Assembly: GCA_005879255.1 (NCBI GenBank)
Contig: VBKY01000145.1
Coordinates: forward strand, 1-63,136
Direction of reading: 5' to 3'
Source: Deltaproteobacteria bacterium
GTDB taxonomy: Bacteria; Desulfobacterota_B; Binatia; UBA9968
DNA: 63,136 nt
This document shows positions 7,222 through 16,577 of the stretch, piece by piece. A model generated the notes under the pieces. It was not told where the DNA came from. It searched no databases and saw only the letters and a list, made by a program, of their open reading frames with translations. Both the position numbers and the translations under genes were made by a program. The first letter of the stretch is position 1. Each line of letters starts with the position of its first letter.

Positions 7222-8769
7222 ATGAGTCCGATGAAAATGTGCCGGCTCTTCGCTCTTCAGTTAGCCTTTATGACCGTCGCGACATTTTCCGCCGCGTATA
7301 GCGCCGACTCGGGCCACGGTGATTTTTGGGGACCGAAGTACCGCGCCCGTCCTCAGACAGACGCGGGGCCAAAGCATCCCAATCATCAGGCGAACGCGCC
7401 CGTCGGTTGGGTGCGTCACTGGAACGAGATGGCGATCAATGCCAGCGGATTGGATCATACTCCCGTCTCTCCCGAAGAGAATCGAATTTTCGGCGAGCAA
7501 TTCGGACCGGGACGTTCCAGCCGTGCAATGGCGATCGTGCACGTCGCGATCTTCGAGGCGATGAACGCCATTGTCGGCGGCTATCAGAGCTACACCGGTC
7601 TTGCGCCGAGCGCCGGCGAGGCGTCACTTCAAGCGGCGATTGCGCAGGCCGCTCACGACACGCTCGTGGCACTTTTTCCCTCCCAGACGACGAGTTTCGA
7701 CGCGCTGCTTACGGCGGATCTGGCCAAGCTTCCTAACAATCGTCCCAAGGCCAACGGTATTGACGTCGGTCATCGAGCGGCCGTGGCGATCTTGACCCTG
7801 CGCGCCAACGACGGCTCGCAGCATGCCGAACCCCGCGTCGGAATAGATTTCATCACCAGCAACCAACCGGGAAAATGGCGTCAGGACCCGATCAGCGAGC
7901 TTCCCCTGGCGCTCGGCGCATTCTGGAGCGGCCTCAAACCGTTCGTGATGTATTCGGCCGATCAGTTTCGTGCGCCGCCGCCACCCGAGCTAACAAGTAC
8001 CGCCTATGCGATCGCTTTCGATCAAGTGAAGCGTTTGGGCGGCGACGGCATCATCACGTCGACGGAGCGCACCGCGGAGCAAACGGAAATCGGCATCTAC
8101 TGGGCGTACGACGGCACACCGAGCCTGTGTGCGCCGCCGCGGCTGTACAATCAGATCACCGTACAAATCGCTGAGCAGATGGGCGCAAATCATTTCGAGC
8201 TCGCTCGTCTGCTGGCGTTAGTCAACGTCGCGATGGCCGACGCGGCTATCGCAATTTGGGAGTCAAAATATTTTCACGAATACCAATTATGGCGTCCGGT
8301 CACCGGCATTCGCGAATCCGACGTAGACACCGGCCCCACGGGCGCGGGTGACGGCAACAGCGCGACCACCGGCGACGTGAGCTTCTCACCTCTCGGCGCG
8401 CCGGCGAGCAACTTGAACGGTCCCAACTTTACGCCGCCGTTTCCGGCCTATCCGTCGGGACATGCCGGTTTCGGCGGCGCGCTCTTTCAAGTGCTACGCA
8501 AGTTCTTCGGCACCGACAACATCCCCTTTACTTTCGTCTCCGATGAATTGAACGGCGTCACGCGCGATTACGATGGCAACGTGCGTCCGTTGCGCCCGCG
8601 CAGCTTTACATCGCTCAGCCAAGCCGAGGAAGAAAACGGCCAGAGCCGAATTTATCTCGGCATTCACTGGGTGTTCGATAAGACCGAAGGCATTGCGCAG
8701 GGACGGCGTGTGGCGGATTACGTGCTGGAAAACATTTTCATTCCGAAACACAAGCCGAAACTGCACTAG
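7222..8769 (+). CDS. Vanadium-dependent haloperoxidase-type protein (PAP2 superfamily)
   Basis: The 515-residue protein has a signal peptide (MSPMKMCRLFALQLAFMTVATFSAAYSA) and should be exported. Vanadate-site motifs occur in order: KYFHEYQLWRP (K-x8-RP, near residue 353), PSGH near 411-414, and SRIYLGIHWVFD (SR-x5-H-x3-D) near 475. These are the signatures of vanadium haloperoxidases and PAP2 acid phosphatases, which share a fold and oxyanion site. Length and the HVAIFEAMNAI segment favour the haloperoxidase side. Whether it oxidises halide or removes phosphate cannot be told. AGGAGGATATC precedes the ATG. It stands alone between convergent or divergent neighbours. Confidence 0.82.
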   Translation: MSPMKMCRLFALQLAFMTVATFSAAYSADSGHGDFWGPKYRARPQTDAGPKHPNHQANAPVGWVRHWNEMAINASGLDHTPVSPEENRIFGEQFGPGRSSRAMAIVHVAIFEAMNAIVGGYQSYTGLAPSAGEASLQAAIAQAAHDTLVALFPSQTTSFDALLTADLAKLPNNRPKANGIDVGHRAAVAILTLRANDGSQHAEPRVGIDFITSNQPGKWRQDPISELPLALGAFWSGLKPFVMYSADQFRAPPPPELTSTAYAIAFDQVKRLGGDGIITSTERTAEQTEIGIYWAYDGTPSLCAPPRLYNQITVQIAEQMGANHFELARLLALVNVAMADAAIAIWESKYFHEYQLWRPVTGIRESDVDTGPTGAGDGNSATTGDVSFSPLGAPASNLNGPNFTPPFPAYPSGHAGFGGALFQVLRKFFGTDNIPFTFVSDELNGVTRDYDGNVRPLRPRSFTSLSQAEEENGQSRIYLGIHWVFDKTEGIAQGRRVADYVLENIFIPKHKPKLH

Positions 8770-8794
8770 GTTGGTACTGAAAAATTGTCTCGGA

Positions 8795-8815
8795 GTCCTT
8801 CGACGAGCTCAGGAC
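8795..8815. repeat. CCTTCGAC...CAGGAC-type dispersed repeat
   Basis: GTCCTTCGACGAGCTCAGGAC has GTCCT/AGGAC ends that pair. Variants of the same text occur near 17614-17637, 21490-21535, 26775-26806 and 31660-31697, always between genes. It lies between the convergent haloperoxidase and pyruvate kinase genes and could also weakly terminate. Confidence 0.5.
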
Positions 8816-8936
8816 GAACGGAGAGAGGTTCGAACTAATCGAGAAACTTCTGTTCTGCTGAGACTTGTCGAAACATCAGCCTCTCGAAGCATTACGGACA
8901 TTTTCAGCAAGCTGCCCGCGGTGGCGAGCACTGCCC

Positions 8937-10349
8937 CTATTCGATCACCTTAACAGTGATCATGTTGGTGGTGCCGGCTTGATGCAGCGGCAGCCCCGCG
9001 GTTATTGCGACGAGATCCCCCGATTTCACCACGCCCAGATCGAGGGCCTTCTTTTGCACGGCGCGCACCATTTCATCAGTGCTTTTGAATCCTCTGATAG
9101 AAACCGGACAAACCCCCCAGACAAGGCAGAGCATCTTAACCGTTTGCGGCTCCGGGCTGACGGCGACAATCGGCTGTTGCGGGCGGTAGCGCGCAATCAG
9201 ACGCGCAGTGCTGCCTGACGTAGTGGGAATCAAAAATGCTTTGACGTGCAGGTCGCGCGCCAGAGAGATTGCACCTATGCTGATCGCCTCCGGGACGGTT
9301 TTTTCAAGGCCGGTGAAGCGCTGTCGCGGTTCCAAAATCCTTTCAGTTTCTTCGGCCACCTGAGCCATAATCTTGACTGCATCCAAAGGATAATCGCCTG
9401 CGGCGGTTTCCTCGGAGAGCATGAGCGCGTCAGTGCCGTCCAGGATAGCGTTTGCGATATCCGCCACCTCGGCGCGGGTGGGACGGGGATTCCACACCAT
9501 CGAGCGCAGCATCTGCGTCGCCGTGATGACCGGCTTGCCCAGATGATTGGCCGCGCGGATCATCATTTTCTGCATGGCGGGAATGCGCTCCTGGGCGATT
9601 TCCAGACCCAGGTCGCCGCGCGCAACCATGATGCCGTCGACGTTTTCGAGAATGCCGTCGAGATGGTCCAGCGCCTCGTGTTTTTCGATCTTGGCGATGA
9701 TCGGAATCGTCGCGCCGCGATGTTGCATCTGTTGCATCTCGCGCCGCGCGTAAAGAATATCTTGACTGTTGCGCACGAATGAGAGCGCAACCATATCGAC
9801 TTTCTCTTCGATGCCGAATGCGAGATCTTTCTTGTCGTCGTGGGTCAGCGCGCGGATATTGAGACTGCCGCGCGGAAAATGAATGCCTTTGTGCGAACCC
9901 AGGATACCGCCGACGATGATCCGGCACTTGACCTCGTGCTTGCTGACCTGCAGCGCTTCGAGCTCGATTTCGCCGTCGCCGAGCAGGATCGGATCGCCTT
10001 TCTTAACCACGCGGCTGAGGCCTGGCAAACTTACGGATATAGCGAGTTCGGTGCCGAGAATCTTTCTGGTCGTGAGCACGAAGGGCCGGCGCGTTTGTAA
10101 TCTGATTCGGTCTCCCGCCACCGCCCCAATGCGAATCTTTGGTCCCGGCAGGTCCTGCAGAATCGCCACTGGCTGGTCGAGCTTACGCTCCAGTTGGCGA
10201 ATTTTTCGAATGACGCGCCGGTGAAATGAGTAGTCGCCGTGGCTGAAATTGAGCCGGGCAACGTTCATCCCGGCGCGGATCAGTCCTTCGAGCATTTTGT
10301 CGGATGAAGAGGCGGGTCCAATGGTGCAAACGATTTTGGTTCTGCGCAT
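8937..10349 (-). CDS. pyk: Pyruvate kinase
   Basis: The 470-residue protein begins MRRTKIVCTIGPASSS and contains RLNFSHGDY, LQDLPGPKIRIG and the family signature IIAKIEKHEALDHLDGILENVDGIMVARGDLGLEI, which includes the catalytic Lys and the metal-binding Glu. It transfers phosphate from phosphoenolpyruvate to ADP in the last step of glycolysis, in the cytoplasm. The length is normal for the bacterial enzyme. The segment ITATQMLRSMVWNPRPTRAEVADIANAILDGTDALMLSEETAAG is intact; the usual Met-Ile-x-x-Pro is changed to MVWNPRPTRAE. It is a housekeeping gene standing alone among catabolic genes. The ATG has only a weak AAGAAA upstream. Confidence 0.97.
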   Translation of the reverse strand: MRRTKIVCTIGPASSSDKMLEGLIRAGMNVARLNFSHGDYSFHRRVIRKIRQLERKLDQPVAILQDLPGPKIRIGAVAGDRIRLQTRRPFVLTTRKILGTELAISVSLPGLSRVVKKGDPILLGDGEIELEALQVSKHEVKCRIIVGGILGSHKGIHFPRGSLNIRALTHDDKKDLAFGIEEKVDMVALSFVRNSQDILYARREMQQMQHRGATIPIIAKIEKHEALDHLDGILENVDGIMVARGDLGLEIAQERIPAMQKMMIRAANHLGKPVITATQMLRSMVWNPRPTRAEVADIANAILDGTDALMLSEETAAGDYPLDAVKIMAQVAEETERILEPRQRFTGLEKTVPEAISIGAISLARDLHVKAFLIPTTSGSTARLIARYRPQQPIVAVSPEPQTVKMLCLVWGVCPVSIRGFKSTDEMVRAVQKKALDLGVVKSGDLVAITAGLPLHQAGTTNMITVKVIE

Positions 10350-10411
10350 TTTTCTTAATCTACACGAGCCGGCAGGAGAATCAACGAAACGAGAGTGAGG
10401 GCTAGAGAGGG

Positions 10412-10480
10412 TTGGAGTACTGGAGTGATGGAGTAATGGGATTGGAAACCCAACAGTTCAATACTCCATCATTCCAATCC
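10412..10480. repeat. TGGAGT-family inverted repeat
   Basis: The left arm TTGGAGTACTGGAGTGATGG and GAGTAATGGGATTGG pair imperfectly with CCAAC...AATACTCCATCATTCCAATCC on the right. It ends beside the stop codon of the dppC-type gene. A closely related element lies at 37961-38040, and half of one at 6827-6846. Confidence 0.65.
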
Positions 10481-10482
10481 TT

Positions 10483-11382
10483 TTACTGTATTCCCGTTCC
10501 GCCCCGTTTGAGCCTCGGATCGAGGAGGTCGCGCAACGCGTCACCGAGGAGATTGATGCCGAGCACGGTGATGAAGATGCAGAGTCCGGGAAAGAGCGGC
10601 AGCCACCAAGCCGTGCTGATATAGATGCGCGCATCGGCCAGCATCGTGCCCCAAGTGGGGATCTCGGGCGGCACGCCGACGCCGAGAAAGCTCAAGCTCG
10701 CTTCGGCGATGATCGACGATGCCATGGCGAAGGTGCCGATGACCAGCGAAGTCTGGATCAAGTTGGGAAGAATATGGCGCGTGATGATCTTGCCGTGACT
10801 GGCGCCAAGGCATCGCGCGGCGATGACGAAATCGCGCGATCGGAGAGACAAGGTTTGCCCGCGAACGACGCGGCAATAGGGAATCCAGCGCTGGGCAACC
10901 AGCGCCAAGATGAGGTTGAACAGACTCTGGCCAAGAAAGGCCATGATCGTGATGCCGAGCAAGAGCGGTGGAAAGGCCCAGACAACTTCAACTAGTTTTT
11001 GAATTATAAAGTCGACCTTGCCGCCGAAGTAACCGGAGATCGCGCCGAGCGTGATGCCAACAAAACCCGAGACGAAGACGACAGCGAAAGCAACCAGTAG
11101 CGACACGCGAGAACCGTGAATCACGCGGCTTAAAATATCTCGCCCCAAGTTGTCGGTGCCGAGGACATGTGCCGAGCCGATACCTTGCGGGGCTTTCATC
11201 ATGGCCGTGAGCTCCTGCTTGTTTGGATCGCTCGGCGCGAGCCCGGGTCCGGCAATTCCGATCGCGATAAAGGCTAGCACGATTACGCCGCCGGTAAATG
11301 CCTTTACCTGCAGCTGCGGCCGCTTGCTGGTGCGAACCGTTGGACGCGTATCAGTAGCGGATTCGAGGGTCAACGACTGCAT
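10483..11382 (-). CDS. Dipeptide/oligopeptide-type ABC transporter permease, DppC-like
   Basis: The 299-residue membrane protein (start ATG at 11382) carries the permease EAA loop GASHGKIITRHILPNLIQT and the DppC-type LGTDNLGRDILSRVIHGSRVSLLVA segment near residues 90-110, with about six membrane helices. It pairs with the DppB-like permease just upstream; the genes overlap by 32 bases, indicating co-translation. In the family the two permeases form the membrane channel for a family 5 binding protein, here probably the one at 13507-15036. No DppD/DppF ATPase is present, so energy coupling must come from ATPases elsewhere. The substrate could be peptides, nickel or other small organics. Confidence 0.9.
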   Translation of the reverse strand: MQSLTLESATDTRPTVRTSKRPQLQVKAFTGGVIVLAFIAIGIAGPGLAPSDPNKQELTAMMKAPQGIGSAHVLGTDNLGRDILSRVIHGSRVSLLVAFAVVFVSGFVGITLGAISGYFGGKVDFIIQKLVEVVWAFPPLLLGITIMAFLGQSLFNLILALVAQRWIPYCRVVRGQTLSLRSRDFVIAARCLGASHGKIITRHILPNLIQTSLVIGTFAMASSIIAEASLSFLGVGVPPEIPTWGTMLADARIYISTAWWLPLFPGLCIFITVLGINLLGDALRDLLDPRLKRGGTGIQ

Positions 11383-12352
11383 AGAGTCCGTCAATAATCA
11401 GGTTAATCGTCACGAACGCCACGGTGTAAGTCATCACTAGTCCGGTAACGAGCGGATAGTCGCGCGCGTTGAGCGCGGTAATCAACAAGCTACCGCTGCC
11501 CGGCCAGGCGAATACGGTTTCGACAATGATCGAACCGCTCAAAAGCGTGCCAAGCTCGAGGCCGACGACCGTAATCACCGGAATGAGCGCATTGCGTGTC
11601 ACATGGCGCCATACCACCTTGTTTTCCGCCAATCCTTTGGCGCGCGCAGTGACGACGTAGTCCTCGTTCATCACTTCCAAAATCGCTGAACGGGTGACGC
11701 GCATCAAGATGCCGAGCATGTTCACGCCGAGCGCCAGGGCCGGCAGAAAAATATGCGTCAGCGCGTCCCAAACCGCCTGCCAATTTCTCTGCATGACGCT
11801 GTCGTAGATATAGAATCCGCTCTGCTCAGGCCCGGCGATGCCGTAGGTGCTGCGACCGGAAGTGGGAAGCAGATTCAGCACGCCGGCGAGCAAAAGAATC
11901 AACATGATAGCGAGCCAGAAACTCGGCATGCTAATACCGAAAAGGCCGAAGGTCGTGCCGAGATTGTCAACCCAAGAATTGGGCTTTGCCCCGGCCCAGA
12001 CGCCCAAGGGAATCGCCAGCAGAGTCGCAATAATGATCGCGAAGATCGCCAGCTCAATGGTCGCCGGTAAGCGTGTCTTGATGACGCGGGCCACCGGCTC
12101 GGCGTATTTGAAAGACTTGCCGAAGTCACCCGCCGCGGCGGACTTGAGAAACTTGAGGTATTGAACAAAGAGCGGTTGATCCAGGCCCCAGCGCTCTTTT
12201 GCCCTAGCGACTTCGGCGGCGTTGGTCTCTTCGCCGAGCAGGAGCAGCGTCGGATCGCCCGGCGCGGCGTGAATCAGGAGAAAAACCAGCAGGCTGATGA
12301 GCAAAAGAACCGGAATAGTGCCAGCGAGCCGGTGGAAAAGATAACCAGCCAT
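11351..12352 (-). CDS. Dipeptide/oligopeptide-type ABC transporter permease, DppB-like
   Basis: The 333-residue protein begins MAGYLFHRLAGTIPVLLLISLLVFLLIHAAPGDP, the typical DppB/OppB first helix, and contains the EAA loop GLAENKVVWRHVTRNALIPV followed by GLELGTLLSGSIIVETVFAWPG. It forms the inner-membrane channel with the DppC-like protein, whose gene overlaps its 3' end. An alpha/beta hydrolase gene and a family 5 binding protein lie upstream on the same strand, giving the order binding protein, hydrolase, DppB, DppC. The hydrolase may act on the imported compound; this is inference from position. Confidence 0.92.
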   Translation of the reverse strand: MAGYLFHRLAGTIPVLLLISLLVFLLIHAAPGDPTLLLLGEETNAAEVARAKERWGLDQPLFVQYLKFLKSAAAGDFGKSFKYAEPVARVIKTRLPATIELAIFAIIIATLLAIPLGVWAGAKPNSWVDNLGTTFGLFGISMPSFWLAIMLILLLAGVLNLLPTSGRSTYGIAGPEQSGFYIYDSVMQRNWQAVWDALTHIFLPALALGVNMLGILMRVTRSAILEVMNEDYVVTARAKGLAENKVVWRHVTRNALIPVITVVGLELGTLLSGSIIVETVFAWPGSGSLLITALNARDYPLVTGLVMTYTVAFVTINLIIDGLYAVVDPRIRY

Positions 12353-12407
12353 ATCAGCGGCATCTCTCCTGGCTTAAAAAACTTCGCTTCATTTCATCGT
12401 CGCAGTT

Positions 12408-13283
12408 TTAAACGATCCGTTGAATAAATCCGCGCAGCATGTCGTTAAACTCCGCAGGATGTTCCCGATAGGAAAAATGGCCGGCGCGATTAAAAATATA
12501 CATCCGCGAATCGGCCGTGCTGCGGGCGATCAGTTCAAACAGCGCGTGACCTTGATCGATGCTCGCGGTCGGGTCGTTGTAGGCCCAGGCGAGCAGCGTC
12601 GGCATGCCAAAGCCGCGGTCGCGGATGATGCCGAGGGTTTCATCTTTCTGTCTGGCCAGGTGCGGCAGAAATCGTGTCGTTCGTAGGCCGACTTCCTCCA
12701 TCTTTCGGACGGCTTCCTGATATTTCGGCAGCGCAGCGATACGCATCATGACGTCCAGCCACTCCTCGGTGATATGCTCAAAGCCATACGAGTATTTTTG
12801 CAGAACCCAGCGCTGGCTTTCCCGCCCGAGGCGGGGCTGCGGCGGATTGGCCATGACGGTTTCGTTTTTACTGATGCCGGGAGCGAGAGTGTTCGTGTCA
12901 ACCAAAATGCAGGAAGCGAATAATTCCGGATGTTCCAGCACCAGGCGGGCGACCAGATAGGCGGCGCGCGAGTGACCGACAGGATGCACTTTGCGCAAGC
13001 CCAACGCTTTCAGAAAACCGAAGGCGTGCTGGACCACCATCGCCATCGTGTAGTCTTCGTCGCGCTTGGGATTGTCAGTGAAACCCTGGCCGATCTTGTC
13101 GACGGCGTAAACGTGGAACCACTCCGCTAAACCGTCGAAGTTCAAACTCCAGTCCTCGGCGCAATCGGCGGCATCGTGGGAGCCAAAATGACCGCCGTGA
13201 AACAATACGACGACGGGGACGGTACCCGCTTCAAAGTAGCGAGTGCGGATCCCGTCAACTTCGATAAATTTTTCGTTGGTCAT
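12408..13283 (-). CDS. Alpha/beta hydrolase
   Basis: This 291-residue cytoplasmic protein has the alpha/beta hydrolase pattern: oxyanion segment VVLFHGGHFGS, nucleophile elbow GHSRAA (Ser near residue 104) and C-terminal catalytic His in NRAGHFSYREHP. The presumed acid is Asp in the AYNDPTAS region (near 230). The arrangement is like meta-cleavage product hydrolases (BphD/MhpC) and related C-C or ester hydrolases. It sits between the family 5 binding protein and its permeases, so it may process the transported compound. AAGAGA precedes the ATG. The substrate is unknown. Confidence 0.82.
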   Translation of the reverse strand: MTNEKFIEVDGIRTRYFEAGTVPVVVLFHGGHFGSHDAADCAEDWSLNFDGLAEWFHVYAVDKIGQGFTDNPKRDEDYTMAMVVQHAFGFLKALGLRKVHPVGHSRAAYLVARLVLEHPELFASCILVDTNTLAPGISKNETVMANPPQPRLGRESQRWVLQKYSYGFEHITEEWLDVMMRIAALPKYQEAVRKMEEVGLRTTRFLPHLARQKDETLGIIRDRGFGMPTLLAWAYNDPTASIDQGHALFELIARSTADSRMYIFNRAGHFSYREHPAEFNDMLRGFIQRIV

Positions 13284-13402
13284 CCCGCTAGTCTCTTTCT
13301 TACGTGAGCAGTTACCCGGTTATTAGTCTGAAAATTGAGCATTCGATGGTTTTTCAAACCCTGGCCCTTAGGGAAGGATGAGGGAAGCAACTTCATAGCG
13401 AT

Positions 13403-13449
13403 TGCCCTCACCCGCCGCTACGCGGCGGCCTCTCCCAGAGGGAGAGGCA
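13403..13449. repeat. CCTCACCC/CCTCTCCC-type double hairpin repeat
   Basis: Two stem-loops follow one another: CCGCCG/CGGCGG around 13413-13429 and CCTCTCCC-AGA-GGGAGAGG at 13429-13447, flanked by TTGCC and GGCAA ends. This is a dispersed intergenic repeat type seen in many genomes. It lies in the gap between the binding-protein gene and the hydrolase gene. Confidence 0.6.
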
Positions 13450-13506
13450 AAAAAGGAACTAATCGATACGAGAAAGTCGCTGGGTACAACGTCATGAACT
13501 TTAGCT

Positions 13507-15036
13507 TTACTTCTTCACCGCCATTTCGATTGCGTAAATGCGCGCGTCGGGGAGCGGCTTGTATTCGACGCGGCTGTTCAGTCCCCAGAGAAGTTTGTGC
13601 CGCCACATGAAACACGCCGGCGCTTCTTCCGTTAGGATGCTCATTGCTTGCGATAGATATTGGCGCCGCTTCTTCGGATCGAACTCCTGCTGCTCCTTAT
13701 CCAAAACCTCATCGAGCTTAGGATTGGAATAACCGATGCGCGGCGTTTCTCCTGTGTGGAAATATTGATGCAGAGCAGCGCTGGGGTCCTGCACCGAGCC
13801 ACGGCCCATGTAATAGAAAGGAATCGTGCCTTTTTGCACGCTGGCCCAAAGCGTCGCCCATTCCGGGGTTAGCAATCTGGCGCGGAAGCCCGCCGCGTTA
13901 AGCATGGGAATCATCGCTTCGGTCAATTGTTTGTCGAGCGTGTAACGGCCGACTGGCGTCTGGAGCTCGACCTCAACTCCATTCGGGTATCCCGCTTGCG
14001 ATAAGAGTTTTTTTGATTTTTCCGGATCGTAGTTCAGCTTCGGTTGTAAATTTGGATCGTATCCGTACTGCCCCGGTCCGAGAGGGCCGTCGAGACGACT
14101 GGCGGATCCTTCGAGAAGGGTAGAGATAATTTGGTCACGGTTAATAGCGTGGCAGACCGCCTGTCTCACCTCTTTTTTGTCAAAGGGTGGCTTCGGTTGC
14201 ATTGCCAGGAACATAATCTCGACCGAATCGACCGGTATAATTTTCAAGTTTTTTGACTTCTCGACTCGCTGGCGCATATGCGGCGGAATGAACTGGGCGA
14301 TCTGAATTTCGTCGTTCAGGAGTGCGGTGATGCGCTGTTCGGGTTCCCGCATGATGCGATAAACGACTTCGTCGGGAGCGCGCGGGTTCTTTTTTGCGTC
14401 CGGATGGTCCGGCCGCTTGGCGATAACTAACCGCTGTCCGGGAATCAACTCCTTTAACCGGTAGGGTCCGCCGCCCATCATATGCTCTCTGTCAGCGACG
14501 TCACGGCCGTATTTGTCGAAAGCGGCTTTGCTGGTGATGATCAGGCGGTCACACAGAAACGAGAGAAGCGGCGCAGTGGGCTTGTCGGTGATGATTCTGA
14601 CGGTGAACTTATCGACCGCCTCGGCTTTCACGATGGACGGCGCCACAGAGGCTTTTTGTTTCGATTGCGGATCGCCGATCACGCGATTCATCAACGAGTG
14701 GACGACATCGTCCGCACCGACCGATGTCCCGTCGTTAAACTTGTAATTCTTGCTCAAGTAAAAAATCCACGTCGTCGGATTCTCCACTTTCCAACGCTCA
14801 GCCAACCGGCCTTCGAAGTCTCCCTTAGCGTAGCTGTAAGTGCAGAAGGGACCTGTCACCTCGCTGAAAATTCCGTACAGTAGCGAAACACTGTCGCCGT
14901 ATGGGTTAGGGGTCTCGATGGTTTCCGTGACACCGACGGACAGGCGTGTCTGTGCACTCGCGCGCATGCCGCTGCACAGGAACAAGGCAAATGCCAAAAG
15001 CGTCACCACGAATTTGTTCGTACTACTCGCGCGCAT
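13507..15036 (-). CDS. ABC transporter substrate-binding protein, family 5 (DppA/OppA type)
   Basis: The 509-residue protein has a signal peptide (MRASSTNKFVVTLLAFALFLCSGMRASA) and family 5 features: WIFYLSKNYKFNDGTSVGADDVVHSL, the middle segment KKEVRQAVCHAINRDQII and the late FYYMGRGSVQDPSAALHQYFHTGE. It should bind a peptide or other small ligand in the periplasm and deliver it to the DppB/DppC-type permeases encoded downstream. GGAGGACGAA directly precedes the ATG at 15036, which is preferred over 15048. It heads a four-gene minus-strand set and is divergent from the amidohydrolase at 15273. Confidence 0.93.
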   Translation of the reverse strand: MRASSTNKFVVTLLAFALFLCSGMRASAQTRLSVGVTETIETPNPYGDSVSLLYGIFSEVTGPFCTYSYAKGDFEGRLAERWKVENPTTWIFYLSKNYKFNDGTSVGADDVVHSLMNRVIGDPQSKQKASVAPSIVKAEAVDKFTVRIITDKPTAPLLSFLCDRLIITSKAAFDKYGRDVADREHMMGGGPYRLKELIPGQRLVIAKRPDHPDAKKNPRAPDEVVYRIMREPEQRITALLNDEIQIAQFIPPHMRQRVEKSKNLKIIPVDSVEIMFLAMQPKPPFDKKEVRQAVCHAINRDQIISTLLEGSASRLDGPLGPGQYGYDPNLQPKLNYDPEKSKKLLSQAGYPNGVEVELQTPVGRYTLDKQLTEAMIPMLNAAGFRARLLTPEWATLWASVQKGTIPFYYMGRGSVQDPSAALHQYFHTGETPRIGYSNPKLDEVLDKEQQEFDPKKRRQYLSQAMSILTEEAPACFMWRHKLLWGLNSRVEYKPLPDARIYAIEMAVKK

Positions 15037-15157
15037 TTCGTCCTCCATAAAGCGCTTCGATCTTGGCGTTTGATGCGAAATCTTTTACAGCACCACGGTG
15101 CGTTGTCAAGGCGAAATTTTGTCCTCGCGTAACCTTACCCATTGAATGTTTTTGCGG

Positions 15158-15187
15158 TTGACAGAGACAAAGCGGTGGGACTAATCG
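15158..15187 (+). promoter_or_regulatory. Possible sigma-70 promoter for the amidohydrolase gene
   Basis: TTGACA at 15158-15163 is followed after 18 bases by TAATCG, a weak -10. It lies about 85 bases before the amidohydrolase ATG in the 236-base space between divergent genes. The -35 is perfect but the -10 is poor, so confidence is low. Confidence 0.3.
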
Positions 15188-15272
15188 TTAGTGAAAGCGT
15201 ATGCGGGTGACGCAAGCGGCAAAAAGTGCTGCGTTAATTTAATGTGGACGCGCTGATCAGAGAGGAAGACTC

Positions 15273-16424
15273 ATGGCGAAAAACGGATATGAGATTCTCG
15301 ATAGCGATATGCATGTGTTCGAGCCCCACGACCTTTACTTGAAATACATGAATCCGAAGTGGGGCGATCGGATTCCGCGCGGCGAGCCGCGCAAGCGACA
15401 CGGGCAAATCAAGTTTACTCTGGCCGACGGTAAACCGCTTCGGTCTTCGGGCACCCTGGCGCTCGCGACCACTTCGCCAAAACCGCACGCGGATGAACGC
15501 TCGCCCGGTGAAGCCGAAGTCGCGCACCGCTACGCAAAGCCGCTTGCCCGCAACTATGATGCGATTTCGCAGCTCGAAGCGATGGATGAAGAGGGCTTGG
15601 ATGTTGCAGTGCTGTTTCGCACGTTTCCGCTTCACTGCGACGATAGTCTGGAGGCCGAGTACGCCAACGATCTCTGCCGGGCCTGGAACAGTTGGATGGC
15701 GGACTTCTGCAAAGCCGATTCCAAGCGGCTGCGGCCATCAGCGCTGATTACGCTGCACGATGTCGATCTCGCGGTCGATGAGATTCGCCGGGCAATTACA
15801 GAATTAGGCGCCATCGGCTTATGTCTCGTGCCGGAGCCTTCCAACGGCCGGCACATTCATGACCGCTACTATGACCCGGTTTGGCGCGAAGCGGAAAAAT
15901 TGGGCGCGCCGATCTGCTTTCATCCGGCGGCGAGCCCGAATCAAGATCAAGCTGTTCACCGGTTCAAAGGTCACGCCAACGAAGCGGTGCTGATCAACGC
16001 GTTTCGAAATCCCCTGGAGTTGATGCTTGCGGTTGGCAGCTTTTGCGCCGGTGGCGTGCTCGAACGGTTTCCCCAGCTGCGGGTGGCATTTCTCGAAGGC
16101 AACTGCAGTTGGTTGCCTTGGGTGCTATATCGCTTGGATGAGCGTTGGCAATTGCGCAAAAGCTATTGCAACGAGCCGATGAGTTTGCGGCCGAGCGATT
16201 ACTTTCTGCGACAGTGTTTCATTTCGGTCGATGTGGAGGAGGATCTGGTTACGGACGTGATCAAGCGGATCGGCGATGACAACGTGGTGATCTCGACCGA
16301 TTATCCGCACGCGGATTCTCATTGGCCGAATGCGATCAATCACTTTATGGCGACGGATATTCCGAGCGCTTCGAGAAAGAAGGTTCTCTGGGACAACTGC
16401 GCGCGGCTGTATAACGTGGACTAA
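15273..16424 (+). CDS. Amidohydrolase, Amidohydro_2 (ACMSD-like) family
   Basis: The 383-residue TIM-barrel protein has the metal motif DSDMH near residue 10, ICFHPAAS with a further metal His near 215, and STDYPHADSHWP with the catalytic Asp near 350. The family includes 2-amino-3-carboxymuconate-semialdehyde decarboxylase, 5-carboxyvanillate decarboxylase and gamma-resorcylate decarboxylase, which act on carboxylated aromatics with Zn or Mn. All key ligands are present. GAGGAAGACTC precedes the ATG. A luciferase-like oxidoreductase follows 153 bases downstream on the same strand. The substrate is unknown. Confidence 0.83.
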   Translation: MAKNGYEILDSDMHVFEPHDLYLKYMNPKWGDRIPRGEPRKRHGQIKFTLADGKPLRSSGTLALATTSPKPHADERSPGEAEVAHRYAKPLARNYDAISQLEAMDEEGLDVAVLFRTFPLHCDDSLEAEYANDLCRAWNSWMADFCKADSKRLRPSALITLHDVDLAVDEIRRAITELGAIGLCLVPEPSNGRHIHDRYYDPVWREAEKLGAPICFHPAASPNQDQAVHRFKGHANEAVLINAFRNPLELMLAVGSFCAGGVLERFPQLRVAFLEGNCSWLPWVLYRLDERWQLRKSYCNEPMSLRPSDYFLRQCFISVDVEEDLVTDVIKRIGDDNVVISTDYPHADSHWPNAINHFMATDIPSASRKKVLWDNCARLYNVD

Positions 16425-16468
16425 GAGTTTCACAACTTGGGACATCAAGGTCACGCCCCCACCTTCAT

Positions 16469-16491
16469 CCTCCCCCGCGACGCGGGGGAGG
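16469..16491. repeat. CCTCCCCCGCG/CGCGGGGGAGG hairpin
   Basis: Eleven-base perfect arms flank a single A at 16480. It lies between the amidohydrolase and the luciferase-like gene and resembles the hairpin at 4852-4875. No T-run follows, so it is probably a dispersed repeat, although it could stabilise or separate transcripts. Confidence 0.6.
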
Positions 16492-16577
16492 AAAGAGGAC
16501 GGGGATGCTTGACCGCAGAGCTTGTTCTGAGCGACCGCTAAGGAACTTGAATCGCGCAAAGATCGGAGAAATTAAGA